In this document: positions 9,927 to 21,808 of the stretch, in pieces | Numbering within the stretch: position 1 is the first letter of the stretch | Layout: every line of letters starts with the position of its first letter | Assembly (NCBI RefSeq): GCF_014145505.1 | Contig: NZ_JACIUZ010000026.1 | Location: forward strand, 1 to 54,583 | Direction: 5' to 3' | DNA: 54,583 nucleotides | Origin: Limosilactobacillus fastidiosus | Lineage (GTDB): Bacteria > Bacillota > Bacilli > Lactobacillales > Lactobacillaceae | Notes under the pieces: model-generated | Database searches by the model: none | What the model saw: only the letters and a program-made list of their open reading frames with translations | What the model was told of the DNA's origin: nothing | Translations under genes and position numbers: made by a program

Positions 9927-9951
9927 AGAATACGAAAAGGAGGATTAGCGC

Positions 9952-10218
9952 ATGAGTGAAGAACGTAATGCACGTAAGGTTTATCAAGGCCGCGTTGTTT
10001 CCGATAAAATGGATAAGACTATCACCGTTGTGATTAACACTTATAAGAGTGCACCAATTTACGGTAAGCGTGTTAAGTACTCAAAGAAATACTATGCACA
10101 CGACGAAAACAACGAAGCTAAGACTGGCGACACTGTACAAATCATGGAAACACGTCCATTATCAGCAAAGAAGCGTTTCCGTCTTGTAAAGATTGTCGAA
10201 AAGGCTGCTACCCTTTAA
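9952..10218 (+). CDS. rpsQ: 30S ribosomal protein S17
   Basis: This 88-residue OB-fold protein has [21 protein letters not shown]. It also has the conserved [29 protein letters not shown] end. S17 is an early 16S rRNA binder. SD AAGGAGG. Confidence 0.97.
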   Translation: MSEERNARKVYQGRVVSDKMDKTITVVINTYKSAPIYGKRVKYSKKYYAHDENNEAKTGDTVQIMETRPLSAKKRFRLVKIVEKAATL

Positions 10219-10282
10219 TTAGCAGATAACTCTAAATTTCGTATTCTAATTCTTATTCAAAGATGGAAGGAGGACATTAACC

Positions 10283-10651
10283 GTGATTCAACAAGAAAGT
10301 CGGTTGAAGGTCGCTGATAACTCCGGTGCCCGTGAAATCTTAGTAATCAAGATTTTAGGTGGTTCCCGAGTAAAAACAGGTAATATTGGTGATATTATTG
10401 TTGCTACTGTAAAACAGGCAACACCAGGTGGCGTTGTCAAAAAGGGTGACGTTGTTAAGGCTGTTGTAGTACGGACTAAGCAAGGTCTACACCGTAAGGA
10501 TGGTTCATACATCAAGTTTGATGAAAACGCCGCTGTTTTGATTAACAACGATAAGAGCCCTAAGGGTACCCGTATTTTTGGCCCAATTGCTCGTGAACTT
10601 CGTGGAGATGACTTCATGAAGATCGTTTCATTAGCTCCAGAAGTTCTGTAA
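10283..10651 (+). CDS. rplN: 50S ribosomal protein L14
   Basis: This 122-residue protein (GTG start) begins [27 protein letters not shown] and includes [29 protein letters not shown]14 forms an intersubunit bridge and is the docking site of the silencing factor RsfS. The length is the standard 122. Confidence 0.97.
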   Translation: MIQQESRLKVADNSGAREILVIKILGGSRVKTGNIGDIIVATVKQATPGGVVKKGDVVKAVVVRTKQGLHRKDGSYIKFDENAAVLINNDKSPKGTRIFGPIARELRGDDFMKIVSLAPEVL

Positions 10652-10685
10652 GATTTACCCAAAAATAAGGAGGTGCACTATCAAC

Positions 10686-10994
10686 ATGTTCATTAAAACA
10701 GGTGACAAAGTTCGCGTTATCGCCGGTAAGGACAAGGGCAAAGAAGGTACTGTTAAGAAGACCATTGCTTCTGCTAACCGTGTGATCGTTGAAGGCATTA
10801 ACATGGTTAAGAAACACCAAAAGCCAAGTAACTCAAACCCTAATGGTGGGGTTGTTGACACTGAAGCTGCTATCAGTGCTTCAAATGTTATGCTGATTGA
10901 TCCTTCTACTAACGAACCAACCCGTGTTGGTTTCAAGTTCGTTGATGGTAAGAAGGTTCGTTTTGCCAAGAAATCTGGCAAGACTATCGACTAA
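10686..10994 (+). CDS. rplX: 50S ribosomal protein L24
   Basis: This 102-residue protein has the KOW motif [20 protein letters not shown] at residues 6-25. L24 is an initiator of 50S assembly. SD AAGGAGGTG at about 10668-10676. The order rplN-rplX-rplE is canonical. Confidence 0.97.
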   Translation: MFIKTGDKVRVIAGKDKGKEGTVKKTIASANRVIVEGINMVKKHQKPSNSNPNGGVVDTEAAISASNVMLIDPSTNEPTRVGFKFVDGKKVRFAKKSGKTID

Positions 10995-11024
10995 AATTAA
11001 TTACGAAAGGAGGAATAACTTCTA

Positions 11025-11567
11025 ATGGAAAATCGTTTAAAAGCTAAGTACGAAAATGAAATCCGTCCAGCATTGATTGAAAAGTTTAACTATTCATCAA
11101 TTATGCAAGCGCCTAAGATTAACAAGATTGTCTTGAATATGGGTGTTGGTGATGCTACTACCAACTCAAAGAACCTTGATGAAGCCGTTGAAGAATTAGG
11201 ATTGATTTCTGGTCAAAAGCCTTTAATTACTAAGGCTAAGAAGTCAATTGCTGGATTCCGTCTTCGTGAAGGTATGTCAATCGGTGCCAAGGTCACTTTA
11301 CGTGGTGAACGCATGTATGATTTCTTGGATAAGTTGATTAATGTTTCATTACCTCGTGTTCGTGATTTCCATGGTGTAAGCAATAAGTCATTTGATGGCC
11401 GTGGTAACTATACTTTGGGTATCCGTGAACAATTAATTTTCCCTGAAATTGATTTTGATAAGGTTAACCGTGTTCGTGGTTTGGATGTTGTTATTGTTAC
11501 AACTGCACAAACTGATGAAGAATCACACGAACTATTGGCTCAACTTGGTATGCCGTTCGCTAAATAA
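11025..11567 (+). CDS. rplE: 50S ribosomal protein L5
   Basis: This 180-residue protein contains the signature [34 protein letters not shown] and [22 protein letters not shown]5 binds 5S rRNA and contacts P-site tRNA. SD AAGGAGG. Confidence 0.97.
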   Translation: MENRLKAKYENEIRPALIEKFNYSSIMQAPKINKIVLNMGVGDATTNSKNLDEAVEELGLISGQKPLITKAKKSIAGFRLREGMSIGAKVTLRGERMYDFLDKLINVSLPRVRDFHGVSNKSFDGRGNYTLGIREQLIFPEIDFDKVNRVRGLDVVIVTTAQTDEESHELLAQLGMPFAK

Positions 11568-11582
11568 AGGAGGTTCCACAAA

Positions 11583-11768
11583 TTGGCTAAAAAATCAATG
11601 ATTGCTAAGTGCAACCGTCCAGCTAAGTTCTCAAGTCGTGAATACACGCGCTGTGCACGTTGTGGACGTCCGCACTCAGTTTACCGTAAATTCCACTTAT
11701 GCCGGCTTTGCTTGCGAGAACTTGCCCACAAGGGACAAATTCCTGGTTTAAAGAAGGCTAGCTGGTAA
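11583..11768 (+). CDS. rpsN: 30S ribosomal protein S14, zinc-binding type (S14Z)
   Basis: This 61-residue protein is the short zinc form: C-x2-C ... C-x2-C in [20 protein letters not shown]. The zinc-free form is about 89-100 residues. The start is TTG at 11583 after AAGGAGG. The zinc form is usually the main copy in the spc operon of Firmicutes. Confidence 0.96.
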   Translation: MAKKSMIAKCNRPAKFSSREYTRCARCGRPHSVYRKFHLCRLCLRELAHKGQIPGLKKASW

Positions 11769-11799
11769 ACAAATCACCGACAAAAGGAGGAAAACATCG

Positions 11800-12198
11800 A
11801 TGTCTATGAGTGATCCAATCGCAGATTTCTTAACTCGTATTCGTAACGCTAATATGGCTCAACACGAATCAGTAGAAGCACCTGCATCAAAGATGAAGAA
11901 GGACATCGCTGAAATCTTAAAGAATGAAGGTTTCATTCGCGATGTTGAATACGTTGACGATAACAAGCAAGGCATCATTCGTGTCTTCTTAAAGTATGGT
12001 AACGATGGTCAACGGGTTATTTCCGGATTAAAGCGGATTTCTAAGCCTGGTCTTCGTACATACGTTAAGTCTGACGCAGTGCCAAAGGTTCTCAACGGAT
12101 TAGGGATTGCCATCATCTCAACATCTGAAGGTGTTGTGACTGACAAGGTTGCTCGCGCCAAGAAAATTGGTGGCGAAGTTATCGCCTACATTTGGTAA
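11800..12198 (+). CDS. rpsH: 30S ribosomal protein S8
   Basis: This 132-residue protein begins [17 protein letters not shown] and ends with [27 protein letters not shown], as expected for S8. S8 binds 16S helix 21 and represses the spc operon in E. coli. I see no clear S8 target in the mRNA here. SD AAGGAGG. Confidence 0.97.
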   Translation: MSMSDPIADFLTRIRNANMAQHESVEAPASKMKKDIAEILKNEGFIRDVEYVDDNKQGIIRVFLKYGNDGQRVISGLKRISKPGLRTYVKSDAVPKVLNGLGIAIISTSEGVVTDKVARAKKIGGEVIAYIW

Positions 12199-12227
12199 TT
12201 AAATAAATTAAGTTAGGAGGTGCAAGC

Positions 12228-12764
12228 ATGAGTCGTATTGGTTACAAGGAAATTGATCTACCAGAAGGCGTAGAAATTTCCCAACAAGGTAATGTTGTGA
12301 CTGTAAAGGGACCTAAGGGTACTTTGAGTCGTGAAATTTCACCATTGATCAAGATGAGCGTTGAAGGTAACGTTGTAAAATTTGATCGTGATGATGACAG
12401 CAACCAAGTTAAAATGATTCACGGGACTACCCGTGCAAATGTCAATAACATGGTTGAAGGTGTTGTTAATGGATTTAGTAAGACCTTGAAGCTTGTCGGT
12501 GTTGGTTACCGTGCTCAATTTAAGGGTAACAAGCTTATTTTAACTGTTGGTTACTCCCAACCAGTTGAAATGGACAAGCCAGAAGATGTTGATATTAAGG
12601 TTCCTGACAACACAACTATTGAATTAAGCTCAATCAACAAGCAACATCTTGGTGATTTTGCTGCCTTAGTTCGTGCCGTTCGTTCACCTGAACCATACAA
12701 GGGTAAGGGTATTCGTTACGAAAACGAACACATTATTCGTAAGGAAGGTAAGACTGGTAAGTAA
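12228..12764 (+). CDS. rplF: 50S ribosomal protein L6
   Basis: This 178-residue protein begins [17 protein letters not shown]. The C-terminal motif [25 protein letters not shown] is diagnostic. L6 lies by the factor-binding site. SD AGGAGGTG. Confidence 0.97.
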   Translation: MSRIGYKEIDLPEGVEISQQGNVVTVKGPKGTLSREISPLIKMSVEGNVVKFDRDDDSNQVKMIHGTTRANVNNMVEGVVNGFSKTLKLVGVGYRAQFKGNKLILTVGYSQPVEMDKPEDVDIKVPDNTTIELSSINKQHLGDFAALVRAVRSPEPYKGKGIRYENEHIIRKEGKTGK

Positions 12765-12792
12765 TATTTTTTACTACTTAGTTATTATCTGC

Positions 12793-12811
12793 AAATTAAA
12801 CTAAATTTTAT
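12793..12811 (+). repeat. Intergenic sequence shared with the rplC leader, copy 2
   Basis: This is the second copy of AAATTAAACTAAATTTTAT (copy 1 at 5431-5449). It lies in the rplF-rplR gap, one of the longer gaps in the cluster, just before the SD AAGAGGTG. Confidence 0.6.
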
Positions 12812-12828
12812 ATTAAGAGGTGACTGTT

Positions 12829-13185
12829 GTGATTTCTAAACCAGATAAGAACAAGATCCGTCAACGTCGTCATATGCGCGTTCGCGGTAAGATTTCTGGT
12901 ACTGCGGAGCGCCCACGCTTAAGTGTTTATCGTTCAAACAAAAACATTTACGCTCAATTAATTGATGACGTAAAGGGTGTGACGCTCGCAAGTGCCTCCA
13001 CAATTGACAGTGAAGTTAGTGGAAAGAGCAAGACAGAACAAGCTAGTGGTGTTGGTGAATTAATTGCCAAACGTGCTACTGCTAAGAACATCACTAATGT
13101 TGTTTTTGATCGTGGTGGATATCTTTACCATGGTCGTGTTCAAGCATTAGCTGAAGCTGCTCGTGAAAACGGACTTAAATTCTAA
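12829..13185 (+). CDS. rplR: 50S ribosomal protein L18
   Basis: This 118-residue protein begins [44 protein letters not shown]18 carries 5S rRNA into the 50S subunit with L5. I chose the GTG at 12829 because AAGAGGTG (12815-12822) is the right distance before it. A GTG at 12820 falls inside that SD. Confidence 0.95.
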   Translation: MISKPDKNKIRQRRHMRVRGKISGTAERPRLSVYRSNKNIYAQLIDDVKGVTLASASTIDSEVSGKSKTEQASGVGELIAKRATAKNITNVVFDRGGYLYHGRVQALAEAARENGLKF

Positions 13186-13207
13186 GGAAAAGGAGGAATA
13201 ACCTGCA

Positions 13208-13717
13208 ATGACATCATCAGAATTCATTGATCCAGCAAAGTTGGACTTAGACGATCAAGTTGTTGCCATTAACCGTATTACCAAGGTTGTCAAGGGTGGT
13301 CGTCGGATGCGTTTTGCCGCTTTAGTTATTGTCGGCGATCGTAAGGGCCATGTTGGTTTTGGTACTGGTAAGGCTCAAGAAGTTCCAGAAGCTATCCGTA
13401 AGGCTCAAGCTGCTGCTGAAAAGAACCTGATTACTGTTCCTATCGTTGGTACTACTATTCCGCACGAAGTTATCGGAACATACGGTGGTGGAAAGATTAT
13501 GTTGAAGCCTGCCGTTGAAGGTTCTGGGGTTGCTGCCGGTGGTGCGGTTCGTAACGTTATGGATCTTGCCGGTGTAGCCGATGTTACTTCAAAGCGTCTT
13601 GGTTCAAACACTCCTGTTAACGTTGTTCGTGCAACATTTGAAGGTTTGAAGCAATTAAAGAGCGCTGAAGAAGTTGCTAAACTTCGTGGCGTTTCTGTAG
13701 ACCACTTAGCAGAATAA
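13208..13717 (+). CDS. rpsE: 30S ribosomal protein S5
   Basis: This 169-residue protein has the double-stranded RNA-binding fold: [52 protein letters not shown]5 takes part in decoding fidelity and mRNA unwinding. SD AAGGAGG. Confidence 0.97.
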   Translation: MTSSEFIDPAKLDLDDQVVAINRITKVVKGGRRMRFAALVIVGDRKGHVGFGTGKAQEVPEAIRKAQAAAEKNLITVPIVGTTIPHEVIGTYGGGKIMLKPAVEGSGVAAGGAVRNVMDLAGVADVTSKRLGSNTPVNVVRATFEGLKQLKSAEEVAKLRGVSVDHLAE

Positions 13718-13731
13718 GGAGGGCACTAATT

Positions 13732-13914
13732 ATGGCTCAAGTTAAAGTTACTTTAATCCACAGTGTTGCCCACCGTCAGCCTACTCAACGTCGGACTGTG
13801 AAGGCATTGGGGCTTGGTAAAATTAACAGCTCTGTTATTTTGCCAGATAACGCTGCAACACGTGGCCAAATCTTTAAGATTGCTCACTTAGTTTCTATTG
13901 AAGAAGTTAAGTAA
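13732..13914 (+). CDS. rpmD: 50S ribosomal protein L30
   Basis: This 60-residue protein, [28 protein letters not shown], has the usual L30 length and lies between rpsE and rplO as in other Firmicutes. SD AAGGAGGG overlaps the rpsE end. Confidence 0.95.
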   Translation: MAQVKVTLIHSVAHRQPTQRRTVKALGLGKINSSVILPDNAATRGQIFKIAHLVSIEEVK

Positions 13915-13946
13915 TTACAACTAAATAATAAGGAGGTGCCTACTAA

Positions 13947-14381
13947 ATGAAGTTAAACGAATTAAAACCTGCTGCAGGTTCTCGTTCAAAGCGTCTTCGT
14001 AAGGGTCGTGGCCTTTCATCTGGTCATGGTTTTACGTCTGGACGTGGTACCAAGGGTCAAAAGGCTCATGGTAAAACACGTTTGGGCTTTGAAGGGGGCC
14101 AAATGCCACTTTATCGGCAAATTCCAAAGCGTGGTTTCACTAATATTAACCGTAAGGAATACGCTATTGTTAACTTAAGTACTTTGGATCGGTTCGAAGA
14201 TGGTACTGAAGTTACTCCACAATTATTGATGGAAAGCGGTATTGTTAAGAATTTAAAGAGCGGTGTTAAGGTTCTTGGTAGTGGAAAGCTTACTAAGAAG
14301 TTAACAGTAAAAGCTAATAAGTTTTCTGCTTCAGCAGTATCAGCTATCGAAGCTGCTGGCGGTAAAACTGAGGTGATGTAA
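13947..14381 (+). CDS. rplO: 50S ribosomal protein L15
   Basis: This 144-residue protein has a basic, glycine-rich N-terminus ([31 protein letters not shown]). The [15 protein letters not shown] segment is conserved in L15. Its TAA abuts the TTG start of secY, so secY translation is likely coupled. Confidence 0.97.
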   Translation: MKLNELKPAAGSRSKRLRKGRGLSSGHGFTSGRGTKGQKAHGKTRLGFEGGQMPLYRQIPKRGFTNINRKEYAIVNLSTLDRFEDGTEVTPQLLMESGIVKNLKSGVKVLGSGKLTKKLTVKANKFSASAVSAIEAAGGKTEVM

Positions 14382-16360
<1,979 letters not shown>

Positions 16361-16362
16361 GC

Positions 16363-16448
16363 TGTTAAACCTTGCGAAGTTTACATAGTTATGCTAAACT
16401 TTGTAAGGTTTATATAGCTTACAGTGGGAAATATAATTATTTCCCACC
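16363..16448 (+). promoter_or_regulatory. adk-infA intergenic region with two hairpins and a possible internal promoter
   Basis: An imperfect inverted repeat (AAACCTTGCGAAGTTTA with TAAACTTTGTAAGGTTT, about 16367-16411) is followed by a perfect one. The second is GTGGGAAA / TTTCCCAC around TATAATTA at 16424-16447, with CGTTTTT after it. The second looks like an attenuator or weak terminator. TTGCGA and TAAACT in the first stem are 17 bp apart and could be a promoter for infA-rpmJ-rpsM-rpsK-rpoA-rplQ. Confidence 0.45.
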
Positions 16449-16489
16449 GTTTTTACGTCATTTCTTGGTTATGCAAGGAGGAACCAATT

Positions 16490-16708
16490 GTGGCAAAAGC
16501 CGATGTGATTGAAGTTGAAGGTAAGATTACTGAAACCTTACCTAATGCGATGTTTAAAGTTGAATTGGAAAATGGTGCAGAAATTTTAGCCCACGTTTCT
16601 GGTAAGATTCGTATGCATTATATTAAGATTTTACCAGGTGATCGTGTTAAAGTAGAAATGTCACCATATGATTTGACCAAGGGTCGAATCACTTTCCGGT
16701 TTAAGTAG
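16490..16708 (+). CDS. infA: Translation initiation factor IF-1
   Basis: This 72-residue OB-fold protein reads [29 protein letters not shown] and [30 protein letters not shown]-1 blocks the A site during initiation. The start is GTG at 16490 after AAGGAGG. An upstream in-frame extension to 16424 runs through a hairpin and is not coding. Confidence 0.97.
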   Translation: MAKADVIEVEGKITETLPNAMFKVELENGAEILAHVSGKIRMHYIKILPGDRVKVEMSPYDLTKGRITFRFK

Positions 16709-16743
16709 AAATTAAACAGTAACTCTCTAGGAGGATTAATAAA

Positions 16744-16863
16744 ATGAAAGTAAGACCATCAGTCAAGCGGATGTGCGAACACTGCAAGATCGTAAAGCGT
16801 CATGGACGTGTTATGGTTATTTGCTCTGCTAATCCTAAGCACAAGCAACGCCAAGGCAAGTAA
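16744..16863 (+). CDS. rpmJ: 50S ribosomal protein L36
   Basis: This 39-residue protein is [20 protein letters not shown] and onward. It is the zinc-ribbon (C+) form with CEHC and CSANPKH (Cys-Cys-Cys-His). SD AGGAGG at 16730-16735. It sits between infA and rpsM as is usual. Confidence 0.95.
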   Translation: MKVRPSVKRMCEHCKIVKRHGRVMVICSANPKHKQRQGK

Positions 16864-16894
16864 TTTATTTAAATAAGGATGGAGGTGTAAATAA

Positions 16895-17260
16895 ATGGCT
16901 CGTATCGCAGGTGTCGATTTACCTCGTGACAAGCGAATCGTAATCGGCTTAACATACATTTACGGAATCGGTAACACTCGTGCTCAAAAGATTTTGAAGG
17001 ATGCTGGTGTTTCAGAGGATATCCGGGTTCGTGATTTGACTCCTGAACAAGAAGAACAAATCCGTACTCAAGTTGACCAATACCAAGTGGAAGGTGACTT
17101 ACGTCGTGAAGTTACTTTGAACATCAAACGGCTTCAAGAAATTGGTTCATACCGTGGAATGCGTCACCGTCGTGGTTTACCAGTTCGTGGTCAACACACT
17201 AAAAACAATGCTCGTACTCGTAAGGGTAAGGCAGTTACTATTGCTAACAAGAAAAAGTAA
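16895..17260 (+). CDS. rpsM: 30S ribosomal protein S13
   Basis: This 121-residue protein begins [26 protein letters not shown]. It ends in the basic [26 protein letters not shown] tail that contacts tRNA. S13 forms bridges between the 30S head and 50S. SD GGAGGTG. Confidence 0.97.
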   Translation: MARIAGVDLPRDKRIVIGLTYIYGIGNTRAQKILKDAGVSEDIRVRDLTPEQEEQIRTQVDQYQVEGDLRREVTLNIKRLQEIGSYRGMRHRRGLPVRGQHTKNNARTRKGKAVTIANKKK

Positions 17261-17294
17261 TTTTATTTTAATATAAAGGAGGTTAGTACTTAAT

Positions 17295-17684
17295 ATGGCA
17301 ACCAAAAAAGGTACGCGTAAGCGTCGTGCAAAAAAGAATGTTGAAACTGGTGTTGCTCACATTCACTCAACATTTAATAACACTTTGATCATGATTACCG
17401 ATGTTCAAGGTAACGCTGTTGCTTGGTCATCAGCTGGTGTATTAGGCTTTAAGGGTTCACGGAAGTCAACTCCTTTTGCTGCCCAAATGGCTTCTGAAGC
17501 TGCCGCAAAGCAAGCTATGGAACACGGTATGAAGACTGTCGAAGTTGAAGTTAAGGGTCCAGGTTCTGGTCGTGAATCAGCTATCCGTGCTCTTCAAGCC
17601 ACTGGTTTGGAAGTTACTGCTATTCGTGATGTAACTCCAGTTCCTCATAATGGTTCTCGTCCTCCAAAGCGTCGTCGTGTTTAA
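17295..17684 (+). CDS. rpsK: 30S ribosomal protein S11
   Basis: This 129-residue protein holds [30 protein letters not shown] and ends [18 protein letters not shown], both invariant S11 features. S11 lies on the 30S platform near the E site. SD AAAGGAGG. Confidence 0.97.
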   Translation: MATKKGTRKRRAKKNVETGVAHIHSTFNNTLIMITDVQGNAVAWSSAGVLGFKGSRKSTPFAAQMASEAAAKQAMEHGMKTVEVEVKGPGSGRESAIRALQATGLEVTAIRDVTPVPHNGSRPPKRRRV

Positions 17685-17766
17685 TTGACATTGCTGGAGT
17701 TACGAATCCACCAATGGACTTTTAGTCTAAAATACGAACTGCGTTTGAAAGGGGTACAGAGATAGA

Positions 17767-18711
17767 ATGATCGAATTTGAAAAGCCAAACATTCACAAGG
17801 TTGAAGAAACTGATAGCTACGGTAAGTTCGTTGTTGAACCACTCGAACGTGGTTATGGAACTACGCTTGGTAATTCCTTAAGAAGAGTTTTACTAGCATC
17901 CTTACCTGGTGCTGCTATCACTAGTATTCAAATTGATGGGGTTTTACATGAATTCAGTACTGTTGAAGGTGTTACTGAAGATGTAACTCAAATCATTTTG
18001 AACTTGAAGAAGGTTTCCCTGAAACTTGATTCAGAAGAACAAAAGGATCTTGAAATTGATGTTAAGGGTCCTGCTGAGGTTACCGCCGGTGATATTCAAG
18101 GCGATAGTGACGTTAAGGTTCTTAATCCTGACTTGTATATTGCTACCGTTGCAGATGGTGCCGAATTACACATCAAGATGACCGCCGATAAGGGGCGTGG
18201 ATATCTTTCTGCAAATGATAACAAAGCTCGAATGGATGATCTTGCAATTGGTGTATTGCCGATCGACTCCATTTATACCCCGATTGAACGTGTTAACTAC
18301 ACAGTTGAAAACGCTCGGGTTGGCCAACGTAATGATTACGATAAACTAACCTTAGATGTATGGACTGATGGTTCATTAACACCGACTGAAGCTGTTAGCT
18401 TAGGTGCAAAAATTTTAACTGAACACTTGGCAATGTTTGTTAACCTTACTGAAGAAGCTCAGAATGCTCAAGTAATGGTTGAAAAGGAAGAAACCCATAA
18501 AGAAAAGATGCTTGAAATGACGATTGAAGAATTAGATCTTTCTGTTCGTTCTTACAATTGTCTTAAGCGTGCGGGTATTAACACTGTTAAGGAATTATCC
18601 GATCGGACTGAAGCTGACATGATGAAAGTTCGGAACTTAGGCCAAAAGTCACTTGAAGAAATTAAGTTAAAATTAAACGATCTCGGCGTTTCATTCCGTC
18701 AAGATGATTAA
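17767..18711 (+). CDS. rpoA: DNA-directed RNA polymerase subunit alpha
   Basis: This 314-residue protein has two parts. The N-terminal dimerisation domain has [31 protein letters not shown]. The C-terminal domain (about residues 245-314) has [22 protein letters not shown] and [15 protein letters not shown] and binds UP elements and activators. SD GAAAGGGG precedes the ATG. The order rpsK-rpoA-rplQ is canonical. Confidence 0.98.
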   Translation: MIEFEKPNIHKVEETDSYGKFVVEPLERGYGTTLGNSLRRVLLASLPGAAITSIQIDGVLHEFSTVEGVTEDVTQIILNLKKVSLKLDSEEQKDLEIDVKGPAEVTAGDIQGDSDVKVLNPDLYIATVADGAELHIKMTADKGRGYLSANDNKARMDDLAIGVLPIDSIYTPIERVNYTVENARVGQRNDYDKLTLDVWTDGSLTPTEAVSLGAKILTEHLAMFVNLTEEAQNAQVMVEKEETHKEKMLEMTIEELDLSVRSYNCLKRAGINTVKELSDRTEADMMKVRNLGQKSLEEIKLKLNDLGVSFRQDD

Positions 18712-18745
18712 TTAATCAAACCAATGGAAAAGGAGGGACAACTTC

Positions 18746-19129
18746 ATGAGTTACCGTAAATTAGGACGTACAAGTTCACAACGTAAGGCTTTATTACGTG
18801 ATTTAACTACTGATTTAATTGTTAATGGTCGTATTACTACTACTGAGGCTCGTGCTAAGGAAGTTCGTAAGACTGCTGACCAAATGATTACCCTTGCAAA
18901 GCGTGGCGATTTAGCTTCACGTCGTAAGGCAGCTGCTTTTGTTCGGAACGTTGTTGCTGATGTTAAGGAAGATGGCGACAATATTCGGATCCAATCTGCT
19001 CTTCAAAACTTATTTGAAGAATTGGCACCTAAGTATGCTGAACGTAATGGTGGTTACACACGGATTTTGAAGACTATGCCTCGTCGTGGTGACGGTGCTA
19101 AGATGGTTATTTTGGAATTCGTTGACTAA
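18746..19129 (+). CDS. rplQ: 50S ribosomal protein L17
   Basis: This 127-residue protein, [25 protein letters not shown] ... [26 protein letters not shown], matches L17, which lies near the exit tunnel. It is the last gene of the alpha operon. A structured RNA and terminator-like end follow. Confidence 0.97.
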   Translation: MSYRKLGRTSSQRKALLRDLTTDLIVNGRITTTEARAKEVRKTADQMITLAKRGDLASRRKAAAFVRNVVADVKEDGDNIRIQSALQNLFEELAPKYAERNGGYTRILKTMPRRGDGAKMVILEFVD

Positions 19130-19134
19130 CATTT

Positions 19135-19275
19135 TCGTTAATCAAGGTTTATTAATACGTAATAAAGAATCACTATCACTGAAGTATAGAGCGTTACGAT
19201 GGTGGGATTATTATCCCTAGTCTAGCTTGAATGCGGGAAACCGTGCACTTCTTTGGTAAGTGATTTTTTATTTTA
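19135..19275 (+). ncRNA. L17 downstream element (L17DE-like 3'UTR RNA)
   Basis: The region directly after rplQ is rich in pairing. AATCACT near 19167-19173 can pair with AGTGATT near 19258-19264, which is followed by a T-run, and shorter stems lie inside. An L17 downstream element is an established conserved RNA motif in lactic acid bacteria and Listeria, always just 3' of rplQ. Position, size and organism fit. The assignment rests on context and visible pairing, not on a covariance-model search. Confidence 0.65.
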
Positions 19276-19330
19276 AATTATTTTAATTTCTCTGTTAAAA
19301 TAGTAAATATTAATGTAAAGGATAAAAAAG

Positions 19331-20158
19331 ATGCGAGAAATTAATTTTAACCATGTTACATTTAAATATCCGAATTCTAGAACATTAATGATAGATGATC
19401 AATCCTTTAATTTACCTACTAATAAATGGATTGGTATTATTGGTCATAATGGAAGTGGCAAAAGTACTATTATGCAGCTTCTTGATGGACTTCTTCTGCC
19501 TAATAAGGGGCAAATTACAATTGGTAATTTAGCAGTAAATGAACAAAATTTAGAAGAAGTTCATAAGCTTGTTGGAATGGTATTTCAGAATCCAGAAAAT
19601 CAATTTGTTGGTTCGACGGTTGCCGAGGATGTTGCTTTTGGTTTGGAAAATTATAATATTGCACCTGAACGAATGCCAATGAAAATTAAACATGCTTTAG
19701 CAACAGTTGGAATGACAAAGTATGAAAACAGTTTAATTTCCGATCTTTCTGGTGGTCAAAAGCAGCGGATTGCAATTGCTGGTGTTTTAGCGGTTAGAAC
19801 CCCAATAATTGTTTTAGATGAGGCTACGAGTATGCTTGATCCAATGGGGAGAGAATCAATCATGAAGCTATTAAGAAAGCTTCACGATGATGGTCATTAT
19901 ACGATTATTATGATCACTCATGATTTAAATGAGGCCGAGTTAGCCGATCACATTTTAGTTCTTGATCAAGGTAAGGTATTGGCAAATGATGTTACTGAGA
20001 GAGTTTTATCAAACCGTAAATTATTAAAAGAACTTCAACTAACTCCGGCAGCTGGTGAACAAATAAGAGAAAAATTAATTGGTGCAGGAATTAGGGTGCC
20101 TGATAAATATTTAAGAACGGAGGAAATGGTTAGATGGCTAAAACAAAAATTGAATTAA
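19331..20158 (+). CDS. ecfA1: ECF transporter ATPase EcfA1
   Basis: This 275-residue ABC ATPase energises vitamin uptake through shared EcfT and various S components. Seen: Walker A GHNGSGKST, Q-loop VFQNPENQF, signature LSGGQKQR, Walker B IIVLDEATS, and H-switch MITHDL. Its end overlaps the next ATPase gene by 25 nt. No S component is adjacent, so this is a group II (shared) module. Confidence 0.93.
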   Translation: MREINFNHVTFKYPNSRTLMIDDQSFNLPTNKWIGIIGHNGSGKSTIMQLLDGLLLPNKGQITIGNLAVNEQNLEEVHKLVGMVFQNPENQFVGSTVAEDVAFGLENYNIAPERMPMKIKHALATVGMTKYENSLISDLSGGQKQRIAIAGVLAVRTPIIVLDEATSMLDPMGRESIMKLLRKLHDDGHYTIIMITHDLNEAELADHILVLDQGKVLANDVTERVLSNRKLLKELQLTPAAGEQIREKLIGAGIRVPDKYLRTEEMVRWLKQKLN

Positions 20159-20997
20159 AAAATGTTAGTTTTACCTATCAACCGGCAACTCCCATGGAAT
20201 ATCAGGCCTTGAGCAATATTAATTTAAAAATTGCCGATGGTTCATTTACCGTCTTAGTAGGGCAGACAGGTAGTGGCAAATCTACTTTAGTAAATTTAAT
20301 TGATGCTTTAATACGCCCTACATCAGGTCAAATTATTGTTAATAATCGTTTTCTTAATAGTCAAACTTCTAAAAAAGAGCAGGAAAATTTTCGACAAAAT
20401 ATTGGCTTTGTTTTTCAGTTTCCAGAGCGTCAATTATTTGCTCAAACTGTTCGTGAGGATTTAGAATTTGGCCCTCGTAATCTTGGATGGAATCAATCTA
20501 AAATTGATGAGGCGGTTATAATGGCTTTAGAAACGGTTCAATTGGATCCTAGTGTACTTAATGTTTCGCCTTTTTCTTTGTCTGGTGGTCAAAAGCGACG
20601 CACAGCAATTGCTGGAGTGTTGGCGATGAATCCGGAAGTGCTAATTTTGGATGAGCCTGCTGTAGGATTAGATTCATTATCGATTAAACAGCTTCTAAAT
20701 ATCCTTACAAAGTTAAATCAACGTGGCGTCACTATTATTATGATTACACATTATTTAGAAATGATTACTTCTCTGGTAACACAAATCGTAGCTCTTCATA
20801 ATGGGAAAATCACATTTGATGGTAGCCCACAGGACTTTTTTAAGAGTAAAAGCTTGTTAAAAAAGAGTAAATTATTGGCGCCTAAAAGCATTCAGATTTC
20901 CCAAGAAATAGGATTAAATGGTTTGCCATTGTCAATTGATGAATTATCAATTGAGCTTATTAAGCAGTTAAAAAATGGAGGTAGTGCTAATGAGTAA
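20134..20997 (+). CDS. ecfA2: ECF transporter ATPase EcfA2
   Basis: This 287-residue ABC ATPase is the partner of EcfA1. Walker A is VGQTGSGKST, the Q-loop VFQFPERQLF is typical of EcfA2, the signature is LSGGQKRR, and Walker B is VLILDEPAVGLD. The C-terminal extension has the EcfA2-type tail. It overlaps its neighbours at both ends, which suggests coupled translation. Confidence 0.93.
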   Translation: MAKTKIELKNVSFTYQPATPMEYQALSNINLKIADGSFTVLVGQTGSGKSTLVNLIDALIRPTSGQIIVNNRFLNSQTSKKEQENFRQNIGFVFQFPERQLFAQTVREDLEFGPRNLGWNQSKIDEAVIMALETVQLDPSVLNVSPFSLSGGQKRRTAIAGVLAMNPEVLILDEPAVGLDSLSIKQLLNILTKLNQRGVTIIMITHYLEMITSLVTQIVALHNGKITFDGSPQDFFKSKSLLKKSKLLAPKSIQISQEIGLNGLPLSIDELSIELIKQLKNGGSANE

Positions 20998-21790
20998 CAT
21001 GGTTGTTTTTGGAAGCTATGTTCCACTTAGTTCGCCCATTCATCGTTTAGATGCAAGAACCAAGCTGATTCTTTGCTTTTGGTATGTAATTAGTGTTTTT
21101 TTTGCTAACCACTTATTGCCCGCTATCTGGGTTTCGTTAGTTTTATTAGCAGTACTAGTTGTGAGTCGTGTACCTCTAAGGATGTACTGGAAAGGATTGA
21201 AGCCATTTTTAATTGTTATTTTAATTACGGTTTGTCTCCAGGTCTTGTTTAGTAGTGGTGGACAGGTGTACTGGGACTTTGGTTGGATGTCAGTTACCAG
21301 TGATGGAATTAAAAATGCTTTTTTGATTTTTTATCGATTCACTGTAATTATTACTGCGTCTACTGTCTTAACTGCTACTACACCGACGCTTCAGTTGGCA
21401 AGTGCATTTTCATGGTTAATTTATCCTCTTAAATGGTTGAAAATTCCAGTAGACAAAACTTCACTGATGTTATCAATTGCATTAAGGTTTGTACCCACGA
21501 TTATGGCTGATATTAAAGTAATTATGGATGCACAACGTTCACGAGGAATGGATTTTCACCAGGGCAATTTAATAACAAGGTTAAAACATCTGTTGACGGT
21601 CGTGATTCCATTATTTGTAAATTCACTCCAACATTCTGAAGACCTTGCAATTGCAATGGAAGCTCGTGGTTATTCGCTTGATCGTCAGCGTACTCAATAT
21701 CAACAATTACGGTGGCACAAGGGGGATAACTTTGCATTACTCTTAATGGTAGTGGTTGATGTTGGAATTGGTATATTAAACTTAATTTAG
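20990..21790 (+). CDS. ecfT: ECF transporter transmembrane subunit EcfT
   Basis: This protein has about 266 residues with several hydrophobic segments, and two arginine motifs: AQRSRGMDF and AMEARGYS. These are the coupling helices that contact EcfA1 and EcfA2. The start is the ATG at 20990 (MSNMVVFGSYVPLSSPIHRLD) after GGAGGT. An upstream in-frame start at 20975 lies within ecfA2 and before that SD. Confidence 0.93.
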   Translation: MSNMVVFGSYVPLSSPIHRLDARTKLILCFWYVISVFFANHLLPAIWVSLVLLAVLVVSRVPLRMYWKGLKPFLIVILITVCLQVLFSSGGQVYWDFGWMSVTSDGIKNAFLIFYRFTVIITASTVLTATTPTLQLASAFSWLIYPLKWLKIPVDKTSLMLSIALRFVPTIMADIKVIMDAQRSRGMDFHQGNLITRLKHLLTVVIPLFVNSLQHSEDLAIAMEARGYSLDRQRTQYQQLRWHKGDNFALLLMVVVDVGIGILNLI

Positions 21791-21808
21791 TGAGGAAGGT
21801 TTTTGATT

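Noticed and set aside
17685-17766. TTGACA-like promoter before rpoA
   Set aside because: TTGACA occurs at the rpsK end, but there is no -10 at a proper distance.
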